Positions 13,118 to 24,533 of a stretch of DNA of 64,000 nt are shown piece after piece. Both the position numbers and the translations under genes were made by a program. The stretch comes from Anthostomella pinea (taxonomy: Eukaryota; Ascomycota; Sordariomycetes; Xylariales; Xylariaceae): contig CAUWAG010000003.1 of the NCBI GenBank assembly GCA_963556695.1, positions 6,076,001 through 6,140,000 on the forward strand, written 5' to 3'. Positions within the stretch are counted from its first letter, which is position 1; each line of letters starts with the position of its first letter. A model generated the notes under the pieces. That model saw nothing but the letters and a program-made list of their open reading frames with translations, did no database searches and was not told the DNA's origin.

Positions 13118-14768
13118 ATGGACAACTTCAGCCCATACAACGGCCAGCCTCCCTCGAACGGCTCGGGCTCTCAGGTCGACGCCGGACCCCAAGGTGCACT
13201 TGGAGTTGCGGGCGCCGGTCTTGCAATGGCTCCTACCAACGGACAAGCTGGTGGCGACACGAGCAATACGTACACAGGCGATTCTGCCCGCCAGACGCTG
13301 TGGTAAGAATCATCCTACCTCACGTACCTCACCTACCTCACTTACCTCATCTACCTCACTTCTCTCGCTATGCATACAGTACTCCGTACTTAACATATCT
13401 ACAGGATGGGCGAGCTTGCTGGATGGATGGATGAGGGTTTTATTCGAACCGTTTTCACTTCCACGATGAACGAGAACGTACAGGTCAAAATCATTCGAGA
13501 CCGTCACTCTGGGTAAGGAGCGTCGCGGCATCCAATCTTTTACACTAACTCTATCCACGATACTACCTCATCTTACTCGTCAAGGGCCTGACTAATGCAA
13601 ATACGATAGTAACGCCGGCTACTGCTTCGTCGAATTTGGCAACGCCGACGCAGCTCAGAAGGCTTTGCAGCTCAACGGAACTCCTGTGCCCAACACCGAT
13701 CGCGTCTTCCGATTGAATTGGGCATCAGGCGGTGGTCTCGTTGACCGCCGCGACGACCGCAGCCCGGAGTACTCTATCTTCGTCGGCGACCTGGGACATG
13801 AAGTTAATGAATATGTCCTTGTCTCCCTCTTTCAGGGCAAGTACCCGTCTTGCAAGTCTGCTAAGATTATGACCGACCAGCAGACCGGGCAATCGCGCGG
13901 ATATGGGTTCGTACGGTTCTCCGACGAACAGGACCAGCAGCGAGCCCTCAGCGAAATGCAGGGAGTATATTGCGGCAACCGACCGATGCGTGTTTCGCCG
14001 GCCACTCCTAAGAACCGGTATGAATGATATGCTTCCATCACCAGACGCACTATTAATTACCAAACAGTGGACACCAAGGTCCCCAATACAACAACCAGTT
14101 TGGTGGACAGCCGCAGATGATGCAGCCTCCTCCGGTCCCACACCATGGCGGCATGGGCGGTGCTATGGGTGGTGCTATGGGTGGTGCTATGGGTGGTGCC
14201 CAATGGATGCCCCCGCAACAGCCTGGGTATGGCTATCAGCAGCCTCAGCCCCAGCCCCAGCAGCAGCAACAGGCATTCAACCCCATGACGATGAATCAAT
14301 TCACTGATCCGAACAATACCACCGTCTTCGTCGGTGGTCTCTCGGGTTACGTAACCGAGGACGAGCTTCGCTCCTTCTTCCAGGGTTTCGGCGAAATTAC
14401 CTACGTCAAGATTCCTCCCGGAAAGGGCTGTGGCTTCGTTCAGTTCGTCCACCGACACGCTGCCGAAATGGCAATCAATCAAATGCAGGGCTATCCGATT
14501 GGAAACTCCCGCGTTCGCTTGTCATGGGGAAGATCTCAGAACAACTCTGGTGTAGGTACTCCTTACCGTCCTGCACCTCCGCCTCCTCACTATTTCCCTC
14601 CCGGCCCTCCTGGACCTCCTGGACCCACTGGTCCTCCTGGTCCTGGGCCTTTTGGTGGTCCTGGTTTTGGCGCTGGTGGTCCCCCTGGTGGACTTGGACC
14701 TCAGGTATGATCCTATGTATTGCCGCATTCAGTGTGATGGACAAGGCTAACTTGGTCATGAACAGTAA
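13118..14768 (+). CDS. Three-RRM RNA-binding protein, Csx1/Nam8/TIA-1 type (446 aa)
   Basis: This is a likely post-transcriptional regulator or splicing factor of the fission yeast Csx1 / yeast Nam8-Ngr1 family. Exons are 13118-13302, 13405-13512, 13610-14017, 14068-14704 and a stop-only exon at 14766-14768; all internal phases agree. If the last intron is retained the protein ends one codon later at TGA (14708-14710). RRM1 spans about residues 57-138 (RNP2 TLWMGEL, RNP1 AGYCFVEF). RRM2 spans about 150-235 (SIFVGDL, RGYGFVRF). RRM3 spans about 313-388 (TVFVGGL, GCGFVQF). The RRM2-RRM3 linker holds a GGAM repeat and a Q/P-rich stretch, and the tail is a PPGPPGP-type proline/glycine run. The three-RRM order and linker fit the family. 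Which paralogue it is cannot be settled here. Confidence 0.92.
13316..13360 (+). repeat. Five tandem copies of a 9-bp unit in intron 1 of the RRM gene
   Basis: The unit TACCTCACN occurs five times in register (13316, 13325, 13334, 13343, 13352); one copy reads TACCTCATC. It sits just downstream of the 5' splice site of intron 1 (13303-13404) and is pyrimidine-rich. Confidence 0.85.
14146..14202 (+). repeat. Coding 12-bp tandem repeat (Gly-Gly-Ala-Met)
   Basis: Near-perfect copies of GGTGCTATGGGT encode GGAM units in the linker between RRM2 and RRM3. Such in-frame repeats may vary in copy number between strains. Confidence 0.8.
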
Positions 14769-16753
14769 TTCCCATCTCACCGAATCTGCATACCGGCGTC
14801 TTGCGTTTCTGGCGTTCCGGCCTAGTCGTTTGACTCATGCGTCGACATTTTCGGTTTGAGGATTTGGCGCCTTTCCCCTCGGATTCCCATTTACATGGCC
14901 TCTACCAGCACCGGCGGACCAGCGATGGATCTGCAGCATGTTGCCCGTTACCTTTGCTCAACACCAATGCTCTCAGCGATCTTGAGACTCGGCAATTATG
15001 AGACTCAGCGATCTTGAGACAGCGAAGCTATGCCAAAATCAGATTCGGCCATTCATTTCGGGGCATGAGACACGAATGGCAGCTTTCACCTCAAGACCTT
15101 TCAGTCCTCGTCACCACAAACCATCACTGCCTACCCGTCACCAATCCATTGCGTTGCCTTTCATGTCATTTGCACGAAAAGCTGGCGCTCCGGACTGGAC
15201 TACGATTTTACGGCACGACTATCTCAGATGACGATTTCATATTCTTTCGACCCAACAAACCGCGACCGATATCTTTCCCACTACGATCTTACGGCATATA
15301 GTTCAGATGTTCCGGCAGTTTGGCGATGCGACTGCTTTCATGCGATTGCTTCCCGTCCTCATGCTCCTTGAACTTCTGGACTCTGCTGTTCGTCACGGAA
15401 GTTGCACACCCGTCGGCTCGTTTCCACGTTGGCGCCCGTTCCTCGCGCAAGATACCCTTTCCCTGACGCCTACGTATCAATTTGGAGGTCTTTTTCGGAT
15501 GCCCTCGGTTTCGGAGCTGGTGGAGTGAGTGGGATGGTTCATATGCTTGGACTGGTGTCGGTGGCATTTCTTCGACTTCGCGTACGCACGCTTGTCCTGC
15601 GGTCGGTCTCTTTCTAGTCAATACATTGCGTTTCAATATTCTGATTACTGCTTGCGTGACGATGCTGTGCTTCTTGATTTTGCTTGCGATACCCTCAGAT
15701 TTCAACGTCATCCGTGTATATGCCGTTACCATGATTTCTTCATGCATCTGTATGCTACATTGTATGCCTGCCTAACACATACTGGCAAATACGCTACTGC
15801 AGGTGTAGGGAATCTCGACTTACCGCTCGCCAACGCTAATATTGAAACACTATAGTCGCTACATTGAGCTGTGACTTCTTTACGGAAGCTACAGCGCAAT
15901 TTGGGGGGAAATGTCTCCATACTGATTTCGCTGGTACGAGTATGATTCAGCAGTCCGCGAGCAGGAACGGGAGTGTGCACGAAGGAAGCAGTCTGGAGGC
16001 GAAAATGAGGGAGCAGGGATAGCAGCAATGGGTATTGGCATACGAGCTGTTTTATAGTGTTCTCTGTGTCTGTCTCGCTGTGCTACTGGGTCACTGCGCA
16101 TATCACCTGCGTTTTCGATATCATGTGTATCGTACATAGGTACGACTCTTACGCTGTGGCATCGTGAACTGAACGTGCATCTGGTCTAGGGATATCTCGA
16201 GATATTGGTCGCTTGTGGTATGATGCTGAGACTCGACGGGTGTGTGCACTCCTAAGGAAGAAAGTATTCGAAAACTGTGACTGCTACAAGCTGGCAGGTG
16301 ACGCAGGATGGATTGCTTTTGGTTCGGAGGTACGAAGGGCCTCACGGTAGGTATCTGCGGGTGTGATATCATCGATGGGTGCCCTGCAGTGGTCGAGTAA
16401 GGTAGTGCATGTCCCATGTGGGCGAGACTAGGCTTAGGGTGAAGTCGTCGAGAAGCTGCCCCGAGTCCCCGTACTCCAGCGGTTGCTTGAGACACATGTG
16501 TAGCTGGAGGTCATCAGCTTGTGCGGCAAGTCAAGTGTTACCGAGACCGAGACTTTTGCTCCTCTGCACGACAGCCACCGGCGCCAAATCACGGGGACTC
16601 CGAACGTATCCGGGTAGCATATATCATAGACACAGACGGTCTCGGGAGCCCTGGCGATACCTTATTCAATATCCTCACTGACAAAATACCCATCAACCTA
16701 CCTCTCTGCATAGCTCCCCACTACGCGCCTGACCTCCTCCCTCCTTCAGCACA
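14769..16753. other. Intergenic region / 3' UTR, no gene seen
   Basis: No family-recognisable coding region is present. The first few hundred bases are presumably the 3' UTR of the RRM gene. The frame at 15289-15747 (minus) is basic and low-complexity and is not supported. Bases just before 16754 (CTCCTCCCTCCTTCAGC) look like a normal fungal pyrimidine-rich leader. Confidence 0.5.
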
Positions 16754-17443
16754 ATGAAAGACCTCGCCCTCCCCGGCCGCGAGAGGCCCGAATTCGCCCA
16801 CTTCGCCCGCATCCCCTGGTGTGCAAAGCTCATCGCCGACCCGGCCGTCTTCATCTGGGTGCCCGCGCAGCGCCTCCAGCGCGACGCGACGCCGGATAAA
16901 CTATTCGGGCGCACGCTGCACACGCCCGACACCATCTCGGCGTTCTTGTGCTTCCATGAGCCGCTGTCCATTCCCACGGCGCCCTCGGAACCTCCTTCGG
17001 GTTCTTCGAGTCGCTCTGATTCGGCAGACGGAAACGTTCAGGCTCAGGCTGAGACCCCAGCGGCACCGGCACCGGCACCGGCTCTCGTCAAGGAAGCCAA
17101 GTTCCTCCTGACCCTGCAGCCGGGCCTCTGCGGCTTCGATGGGGTGCTGCACGGCGGTATCGCGGCGTCCGTATTCGACAGCTGCTGCGCACTGTTGGGG
17201 TACATCAACATCATGCACAAATTACTGCCCCCGCTCGTCTACACTACGCAGTATTTGCATGTCGACTACGCGCGATTGGTGCGCCTGCCGCAGACAGTGC
17301 TCGTCGAGGCGTGCATCGTGGAGAGCTGCGGCGACGACCACGTGCTGGAGGCGGTGATGCGCGACGCCGGGGGGACGGCGCTGGCGAGTGCGCGGACGCG
17401 GTTTTGTGGGAGGACGAGGAGGGGGTTGACGGCGCAGCTTTAG
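16754..17443 (+). CDS. Hotdog-fold (4HBT/PaaI-type) thioesterase-like protein, 229 aa, intronless
   Basis: This is a probable acyl-CoA thioesterase of the hotdog superfamily. The diagnostic stretch GFDGVLHGGIAASVFDSCCA lies at about residues 125-146: HGG begins the long central helix, and the Asp after it is at the usual catalytic position. It is followed by the beta-sheet stretch YTTQYLHVDYARLVRLPQTV and the closing strand ARTRFCG. Residues about 80-115 form an Ala/Pro/Ser-rich insertion that is probably a loop. No signal peptide or membrane segment is evident. The ATG at 16754 is preceded by ACA and a CT-rich leader. The codons are GC3-rich, unlike the surrounding intergenic DNA. The substrate is unknown. 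Confidence 0.85.
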   Translation: MKDLALPGRERPEFAHFARIPWCAKLIADPAVFIWVPAQRLQRDATPDKLFGRTLHTPDTISAFLCFHEPLSIPTAPSEPPSGSSSRSDSADGNVQAQAETPAAPAPAPALVKEAKFLLTLQPGLCGFDGVLHGGIAASVFDSCCALLGYINIMHKLLPPLVYTTQYLHVDYARLVRLPQTVLVEACIVESCGDDHVLEAVMRDAGGTALASARTRFCGRTRRGLTAQL

Positions 17444-17846
17444 GGGTTGGGTTGGGTTGGGGGGATGGGGATGGGGACTTGGGATGTACCATTAGGCGAG
17501 AGAAGGTGTAGATGAGATGCCTTCGTCGTGGAGTATATAACTAAACTGCTGTACTTGCGAGGCACAAGACTGTGGGAGGAAGAAGCGGGCAGTACTCCAC
17601 CTGATAGACGCATGACGAATCGAGTTGGGACTGCTTTTCCCATGTGCTTTCAAAGCACCACAATCAGGTTTTTTGATCATTGTTCAATACGCGGACATAG
17701 ACTTACAAGGCAGACGGTGGGCTCGTGGTTGTTCTCTTCATGGGGCTCCAGAGACATGATCGCTCACCCCAGCTTCCATTGCCTGGGTTCCATACGTCAA
17801 CATGAATGTCGGACAGCCGACCCTGAAGCAGGACACAGACCGACCT
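17444..17846. other. Intergenic, no gene seen
   Basis: The G-rich stretch at 17445-17480 is the start of the presumed 3' UTR of the thioesterase gene. Nothing else is recognised before the MITE. Confidence 0.5.
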
Positions 17847-17850
17847 AATG

Positions 17851-18195
17851 GGCAGCGACCCCATCAATCCAATCAATTCGACCAATCCGAAAAACTTGTC
17901 AAGCTTAAGTAAAGCAAGTCTAACGTACCTTGTTGACTTGGTAAAAAATTTTTAACCTTGACTTGATTAGGCTTGAGCACGGGCTACCGGATATAAGATT
18001 TTCCGCTCGGAGTAAAAGTTTTGTCTATCGAAAGTTCGAACTCTTAACCTCCGAAGGATTTTAAAATTGACTTAATTAATATCAAGTCTATAAGAAGTAG
18101 GCTTAACTTGCAAGTTTAAGAAAAACCTCGAATTAATCAAGTTAAGTCAAGTTAAGCCTCAAGTCAATTCGGCTTGGATTGATAGGGTCGCTGCC
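17851..18195. mobile_element. 345-bp MITE-like non-autonomous DNA transposon
   Basis: The left end reads GGCAGCGACCCCATCAATCC, and the reverse complement of the right end reads GGCAGCGACCCTATCAATCC, a near-perfect terminal inverted repeat of at least 20 bp. The element is flanked by AATG on both sides (17847-17850 and 18196-18199), a possible target-site duplication. The interior is AT-rich with many CTTGACTTGATTA-like words and has no coding capacity. Size, ends and AT-rich interior fit a MITE. The parent superfamily is not identified. Confidence 0.75.
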
Positions 18196-18199
18196 AATG

Positions 18200-19125
18200 G
18201 GGGCCATCTCCCTAGGCCTTAGACATGGAGATAGCGAAACAAGGTCAGCTTCGTCTATATACGAGTTGGTGGAGCTTGTATGGAAGGCTTGTATGTATGT
18301 CCGTGGAAGCTGGCAGCATCGTGAGCACCAGTTGATGCCCATGTAGTGTAACGCTCCCGGGCCATATGTCCAAGTTGGTGGACAGGCACCGAGATGGCGT
18401 ATACGACTGCCAGACCGCCCTTGTCTAGTTTCCTATACACGAGGGCGGTACTAATAATCATACACAAAGGGGTAGAATAATGGCCGGGATATGTTGGATG
18501 CCTAAAGTTAGGGGCATGTATGGCTCCAGGGCTGGCATCGTGGACGTGTAGTTCAGCCCTGCTACCGCGCAGACGGCGGGTGCATATCCGCATGGCGTCA
18601 GCTATCACTCGGGAGGGAAGTCGCTGAAGAACCGTAGACACCTTTACAAAGATCAAGAAACGCACGTGGCTCTTGAATAAATAGTTTATAGCAAAGACTC
18701 GATGATAAGTACTCGAAATACCCTTGAGAGAACATGAGGCAAACCCGCCCGAAGTGGAAGTCCAGTAAGTGACTGTACGTCTCCTTCTCAGAACAATCAC
18801 GAAGTCGCTGCCTGTTCGGCTGACATGGGATGTTCCCGCCAGGCGTACCGCGCGCTCATTGAAAGATCCAGAACCCTTGCACAGATAACCGAGTCTCTTG
18901 GTCTGAGTAAGCGACAGATGCGAGGCTAAGATGAGTTGTGATGTTGTGCCGCTTACATGCGTATGCACCTCTCGTAAGGCTGATAGGTATCTCCAGCTCG
19001 GCTCGCGCAGTCTGAAGAAGCGTACACTCGTGGGAGTCTCTGGTATCTATAAGCGGAATCATGTCGCCTTGTTTGGCTGTCTCTCCTGTGTTCCATAGGA
19101 AAGACAGAGTATCTCGAGCTTGGTC
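18200..19125. other. Intergenic, promoter side of carboxylesterase
   Basis: No supported gene. A long minus-strand frame (18255-18968) has no recognisable domain and unusual composition, and I do not call it. Confidence 0.45.
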
Positions 19126-21275
19126 ATGAGGGCTACATTCATTTCATACTTGTCGGTCCTTCTCGGCCTTACCTTGGCGCAATCCCCAGCAGCACCGGTT
19201 GTCGATGTGGACTACGCACTATATCAGGGCTACTACGACGAATATTACGATCCGAACACCTTCAAAGGGTAAGCAATCCCAGAATCACTCCTTGGAAGGC
19301 AGGTGATGTTTACGATGGCGTGGCGAGAGGCAAGTCAACCCAGGTGACCCCCGAGGTCCAAGAGGAACATCTCCATTAACACCAGGTCGGCCTGCTTCCA
19401 TGGACACCAACCTGCTGACAATGTATCTGATCTTAATTATAACTGTCGTCACAGGATTCGCTATGCTGCTGCGCCCGTCGGCGAGTTACAGTGGCAACTC
19501 CCCCAAGACCCGCCAGTGAACCGAAGCGAGATCATTCCCGCAGTTGAAGATGGATATCAGTGCCCCCAATCCACGAACCAGGTCTTGTAAGTTATGCCTT
19601 CTTAAGAGCTCTTGATAGCACACTAATCAGTCGTGAAGACCCGCCGTTACCGGCGTTTCGAACGAGGACTGTCTCTCACTCAGTGTGCTTGCGCCCGTCA
19701 ATGCCACAGGCCTGCCCGTGCTCGTATGGATCCGTGAGTGGTTCACTCCAACCCCAACCCCCAGAAAGCCTAGAACTGAGACCCATCACAGATGGCGGAG
19801 GTTATGGAATCGGTAGCGCTCCCCAGTATCCCCTACCGGAGCTCGTGAGGACCAACGGGAACGCATTCATCGTCGTGTCGATCCAATATCGGCTCGGTGC
19901 CTTCGGTTTCCTTTCATCAACTGAAGTTGCGAGATCGGGCGTTCTCAATGCGGGTATTCACGACATGATATTCGCCCTGAAATGGGTGCAGAGTTACATC
20001 GACCGCTTTGGTGGCGACAAAAACAGTGTGACCATTTCGGGCATCAGTGCTGGCGCAGGAGCTTCTATGTTGTTGGCCATGAGAGACGGCGGCCACCCTT
20101 CCGAGTCGTTGTTTGAGGGCAAAATTGCATCGAGCCCCTTTCTTCCAACGCAATGGTGAGTTTGGACGCTGATCACCAAGAGTGACGAATGCTACTGACA
20201 CTCAAACAGGAGATACGACGGCAGTGCGCCGACAGAGGCCTACAACCGCTTCGCTGAGGCTGCTGGCTGTTCCACGGCCGATGTCGCCACCAATGGGACT
20301 GTTTTCGATTGCTTGGTAGCCACCGATTCCAGCGTCCTCCAGAACGCGAGTGACTACGTGAGTCGGACCGGCATTGTCGGCCAGTGGGCCTTCAACCCAG
20401 TCACGGACGGCACCCTGATCCGAGAGGCACCAACGCAACAACTTCCCAACGGCGGGGATATAGCAGGCACCCGGCTGCTGACCTCGAACGACATGAACGA
20501 AGGACCGCTGTTCGTCCAACTCCACGGAATCACCTCCCGCAGCGACTTCATCGCATGGCTCCAGGACATCTACCCGCTCCTCAGCGAGCAGAATGTGACC
20601 AAGGTACTCGACTTTTACGACGTGCCTGACGACGTATCTGGTACGCTGCAAAGATCCAACGGGCGGACCCCGCCCTTCTCGACGACAACATCTCAGTTCG
20701 CCGCTGGCTGGCAGCAAGCGGCGTTCAACCTGTACGCCGAGACCACGATCGTGTGCCCCAGCTACTGGATGGCAGAAGCGTGGGCTGCCAAGCGCGACTC
20801 CAAGGCGTGGAAGTACCAGTTCTCGGTGTCGCCAGGTCTGCACGGCACCGACAGCGACCCGCTGCTGAGCCCGCACGACATCACTGGCACCGGGATGAAC
20901 GATGTATTCCGGACGGCCGTTCAGCGGGTCTGGGGCAACTTTGGGATGAACGGGGACCCTACTCTGGGAGTGGATGAAGTCGCTGATAATGACCAGGGCA
21001 ATACGACGGCGGCGGGGACGGGCGCATGGCCGACGTGGAAGGGCAGCGCTCGCGGGAACTCGATGCTGAATCTGAACATGACGGGCGGCGTTCCCGTCTT
21101 GAATGCTGCGCCCTGCCCCGGTGTAGACTTGGCGCCTATCTCCTACGTGCCGGGCAACGGCTCGGCGCCTCCGTTGAAAGCGCTGTTCGAGATTGTTGAT
21201 GCCTCGACGTGGGAGGATCGTCGGGAGGATCGGTGCAGGCTCTGGGCTGAAATGGGCTCCTGGATCAACGAGTGA
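19126..21275 (+). CDS. Secreted type-B carboxylesterase/lipase, five exons (599 aa)
   Basis: This is an alpha/beta-hydrolase that cleaves carboxylic esters, probably extracellular. Exons are 19126-19268, 19455-19586, 19639-19733, 19792-20155 and 20210-21275; the phases join exactly to 1800 nt. Residues 1-17 form a signal peptide (MRATFISYLSVLLGLTLA). The family marks appear in order: FKGIRYAAAPVGELQW, EDCLSLSV (disulfide loop), oxyanion HGGGYGIG, FGGDKNSVTISGISAGAGAS, NEGPLF and GLHGTDSD. The probable triad is Ser209 (G-I-S-A-G; the family usually has E before S), Glu342 and His456. Several N-glycosylation sequons are visible. Length is normal for the family (about 550-600 aa). The third exon's acceptor (GTGAAG) was chosen because it alone keeps the frame. 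Confidence 0.92.
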
Positions 21276-21556
21276 AGTTGATTCGCAGCGAGTCACTGAG
21301 GATCTCAAGGCCGGGGTTGGAGATATGGGCAGCGATGCTGGATGCTGTCAAGGGATGGATGGGTCTGTGAAGCGACTTTCTCGGATCCAGAGGCCACCTA
21401 ACATCAGTTCAATAAATTACAGCTATATTATCCCCAAATTGTGGATGATCTGCTACATACGACCATTGGATTAGGAGAACTTGGCATCCCGTCCGCTCTG
21501 CCTTAAATAAGCCTGATACCGCCGGATTAGTAGTTGGGTCGGTGACGACCAGCGAA

Positions 21557-21618
21557 TCCCCGGTGTTGTATGTTTTGTCTTTTGGATTCCCCGGTGTTGT
21601 ATGTTTTGTCTTTTGGAT
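21557..21618. repeat. Perfect 31-bp tandem duplication
   Basis: A 31-bp unit beginning TCCCCGGTGTTGTATGTTTT occurs twice back to back (21557-21587 and 21588-21618) with no mismatch. It lies in the intergenic region between the carboxylesterase and the b561-like gene. Confidence 0.9.
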
Positions 21619-22500
21619 TTTTGCCTTCTGTTCACCTCTTATCAAGCCGCCAATCTGTATGGAACGACTCCTTTGACCGCTTACTTTAAGATTTGGCCGG
21701 TGGCGCTGACATGCGACGCCGATCGGACGACCATGAACTCGGCTTTTTGATGAATACCTCCGGCTAATGCTTCCCCTCACAAATCGAAGCCTTGATCAAT
21801 CCAGGATTCCACGGAGTCCGGTGACATTCGATGCCAACCTGATGAGAAGTAGTCTCGCCGCGTGCCGGCGCGCTGCCACTTTCTGCTCCAAACGGGAACG
21901 TTCGCCAGCTGAGTTCAGCCAGTCAAACTATCAACGCTTCCGGAGTCCATTACAATCTCTCATCGACCTCTACGATACTTGTGCTGATGAAGAAGCACTG
22001 AACTTCGATGACCACCCAGTTGTTCACCTCGCCGGGTGCGGTCTGCAGAGCGATGTTCAAGCAATTCACGACATAATAGCCTCCATGAGTGTCAAGCAAA
22101 GACACACACAGTGGTTCACCACGGTTTCTCAATCGTACAAGAACTCTGTTAGACGCAATCGGGCATCACGACATTGCGATATGGCTGGCTCTTCGGTCCC
22201 GAAAGATGCCACCATGGGCCGGCCGCACATCCCCAATCCCGGCTCCGCGAGACAGACTGCAGAACGCCAGAGTAATAGACTTGCGTCATACGTCCGAGCC
22301 GCAGGAAATGATGCAGATGAACTATTAAATATATCAGCTGCCGGTTTCTCATGTGCATGGTGCACAGGTGCCTCATTGGAGAGAGATCTTGCTGCTGGCT
22401 CTTGTCAATGTTCTTGTTGAAGATCCGCGGACTTGGCAGACCCCGGGTCAATCAATTTACATGTATATTGGGTCTGAATTGGACTAATATGTTCGAAGCC
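21619..22500. other. Intergenic region upstream of the b561-like gene
   Basis: An ATG frame at 21767-22420 (plus, 217 codons) has no recognisable motif and is not called. Otherwise this appears to be upstream sequence of the gene starting at 22501. Confidence 0.4.
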
Positions 22501-23648
22501 ATGATAAAAGAGATATTGTACCTAACCCTGCTCCTCGCAGGTAAGTCACCCTCGATACCACAGATTCAGAGAAATCCAGCTGACAGAACGACCTCCCAGT
22601 GGTGAGCGCCCGACCCCAGGGTCCCTACGGCGGCGAGGGCTACGGAAACAACAACGACAACAACAACAACCCCTACAGCAGCTCCAATAACCCCTACAAC
22701 CCCAGCTCCAACAACGACAATGGCAACTTCGCCACCAACGCCCCCTTCGACTATGAGCGAGCGACCTACTACCGCACCTGCCACGGCATCCTAGCCGCCC
22801 TCTCCTTCGCCCTCCTCTTCCCCATCGGCTCCCTCATCATGCGCGTCTACCCCTCGCGCCACGCCTGGCTCCTGCACGCCGGCACGCAACTCATAGCCTA
22901 CATGTTCTACATCCCGGCCGCGGGCCTGGGTCTCTATCTCGTGTCTACGATCCGGATCCCCTCTTCCCGCTCATCCTCCACCTCCAACACATCATACACA
23001 TCCATCCTCTCCCAAGGCGGCATCGCCGCCGCCCACCCCATCATGGGCATCCTCCTCCTAGCCGCTCTCTTCCTCCAGCCCTTCCTGGGGTGGCTGCACC
23101 ACCGGCGCTACAAGACCCTCCGCCGCCGGACGGCGTACTCGCACGCGCACCTGTGGCTCGGCCGCGGTGCCGTGACGCTGGGGATCGTTAACGGCGGGCT
23201 CGGGCTCCGCCTCGCGCGCGCGAATCGGAGGACCGTGGTTGCGTATTCGGTTATTGCGGGCGTTATGTGGACGCTGTGGATCACGTTCGCCGTGCTGGGG
23301 GAGGTGCGGCGGGCAAGAGCCGCGCGGGAGGCGAAGCAGAATGCCGAACCGGATTCCGAACTCGGGCTCGGCGAGGGGTCGATGCGGGCGACTGCTGGAT
23401 CGAGCGGGAATGAAAGTGTCCCCGATGGCTATGGCAATAGTAACGGAATTGGTACTGGTAATGGCAGAGCGAGGGACGAAGAGCAGGGCCCAAGTCCGCC
23501 GTACGAGCTGGAGCCAGGGCCGCTATACAGGAACCCGCCGCCGGCGCCGATGGTGCAGCACCACCAGCATCCGTACGTACTACAGCAGCATGGGGACCGC
23601 GGGGATCCAGGAGATGGGTGGTCCCCACCAGCAGCAGCCTGTGAATAA
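22501..23648 (+). CDS. Cytochrome b561-like integral membrane protein with signal peptide (362 aa)
   Basis: This is a predicted membrane electron-transfer or ferric-reductase-like protein of the fungal cytochrome b561 (DOMON-associated) type; here the DOMON part is absent. Exon 1 (22501-22540) encodes most of a signal peptide, MIKEILYLTLLLA, completed after a 59-nt intron by exon 2 (22600-23648) as VVSARPQG. An in-frame ATG 12 nt upstream (22489) is an alternative start. Asn/Ser-rich residues follow. The b561 core then has TM helices carrying conserved histidines: YRTCHGILAALSFALLFP, WLLHAGTQLIAYMFYI, HPIMGILLLAALFLQPFLG and SHAHLWLGRGAVTLGIVNG, plus a fifth helix ending in a cytosolic R/A-rich stretch. 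The C-terminal about 110 residues are low-complexity (Gly/Asn, Pro, Gln-His) and probably cytosolic. Confidence 0.85.
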
Positions 23649-24533
23649 GGGAACGTTTGATCGGTCGGATGTTGCGTCGTCGTATTCGTCCTTGGGCACG
23701 CATAGGGGGCAGGTAGGATACTCACTCGGCTATGGTACTACTTGATACCTCATCGTTGGTGCAACCGGAGAAGAGTGTATGTACGTGGGGATGGATGGGG
23801 ATGGGGCTGCGATTACCTGTGAAATGGCTGCAAAGGAATCCACGGCGTTCGGCGTACATGAGCAGCGAGGTCTCATATCTTTTCCGACCGTCCTTTATGC
23901 TGGGGAATGAAAGGCTAGTTGCAGTATCAGATGGTGAGGGGAGCTGTAATTAGTACAGCGGTGTTGGATGGGCTTTCCTCGGGTTGGGGATACGATGGAA
24001 AAATACCCAGAAATGCGTCTTGTGATTTTGGAACTAGGTAAACTGCTCGGGTTTGCCGAAGCGAAAGGGCTAATGTCACGTCGTCGAGCATCTGCGAGTT
24101 CGTAATCAAGGACAGCATCATGGAGTCATTAATCATTAGAACATCAAAGACTAGCAAATTTTGTGTATTGCCTGAAGCATGGACTGTATGGTCCTGGGTA
24201 TAATACATTGGAAAATCGCTACGTCCTACCACATGGAAGGGGCCTAGAGGGCTCCGAGGCTATTCTGAGTCACCCTAGGGCTCTCTCATTGCTTGTTACC
24301 TCGAGTGTCTCGCGTGGATACCACCCATATCTGACTGCCGTTGTCGCCAGCCAGGTGACCATGACCTGGCTGTGTCCCTGGCAGGCATCTTCTCTGGAAC
24401 CGACCCGATTCCAAGCAACGGTGGGATGCGATTCGCCAATTCACATGGCACAGTCCGCGTGGCAATGGCCGTGTCATCTATAGTGCCTCTATCCTCCAAC
24501 ACCGGCTGAAAGATACACGATGACCATATCTAC
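23649..24533. other. Intergenic region between convergent genes
   Basis: This is the space between the convergent b561-like gene and the minus-strand GTPase gene. No coding region or RNA gene is recognised. Confidence 0.5.

Noticed and set aside
18255..18968. 237-codon minus-strand open frame
   Set aside because: There is no recognisable domain, composition is unusual, and it extends almost to the MITE. It is likely a chance frame, though transcription data could overturn this.
20202..21308. 368-codon antisense frame across the carboxylesterase gene
   Set aside because: It is the antisense shadow of a GC3-rich coding exon, and the sense strand carries clear esterase motifs.
21767..22420. 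217-codon plus-strand open frame with ATG
   Set aside because: No domain or signal is recognisable and codon choice does not resemble the neighbouring genes.
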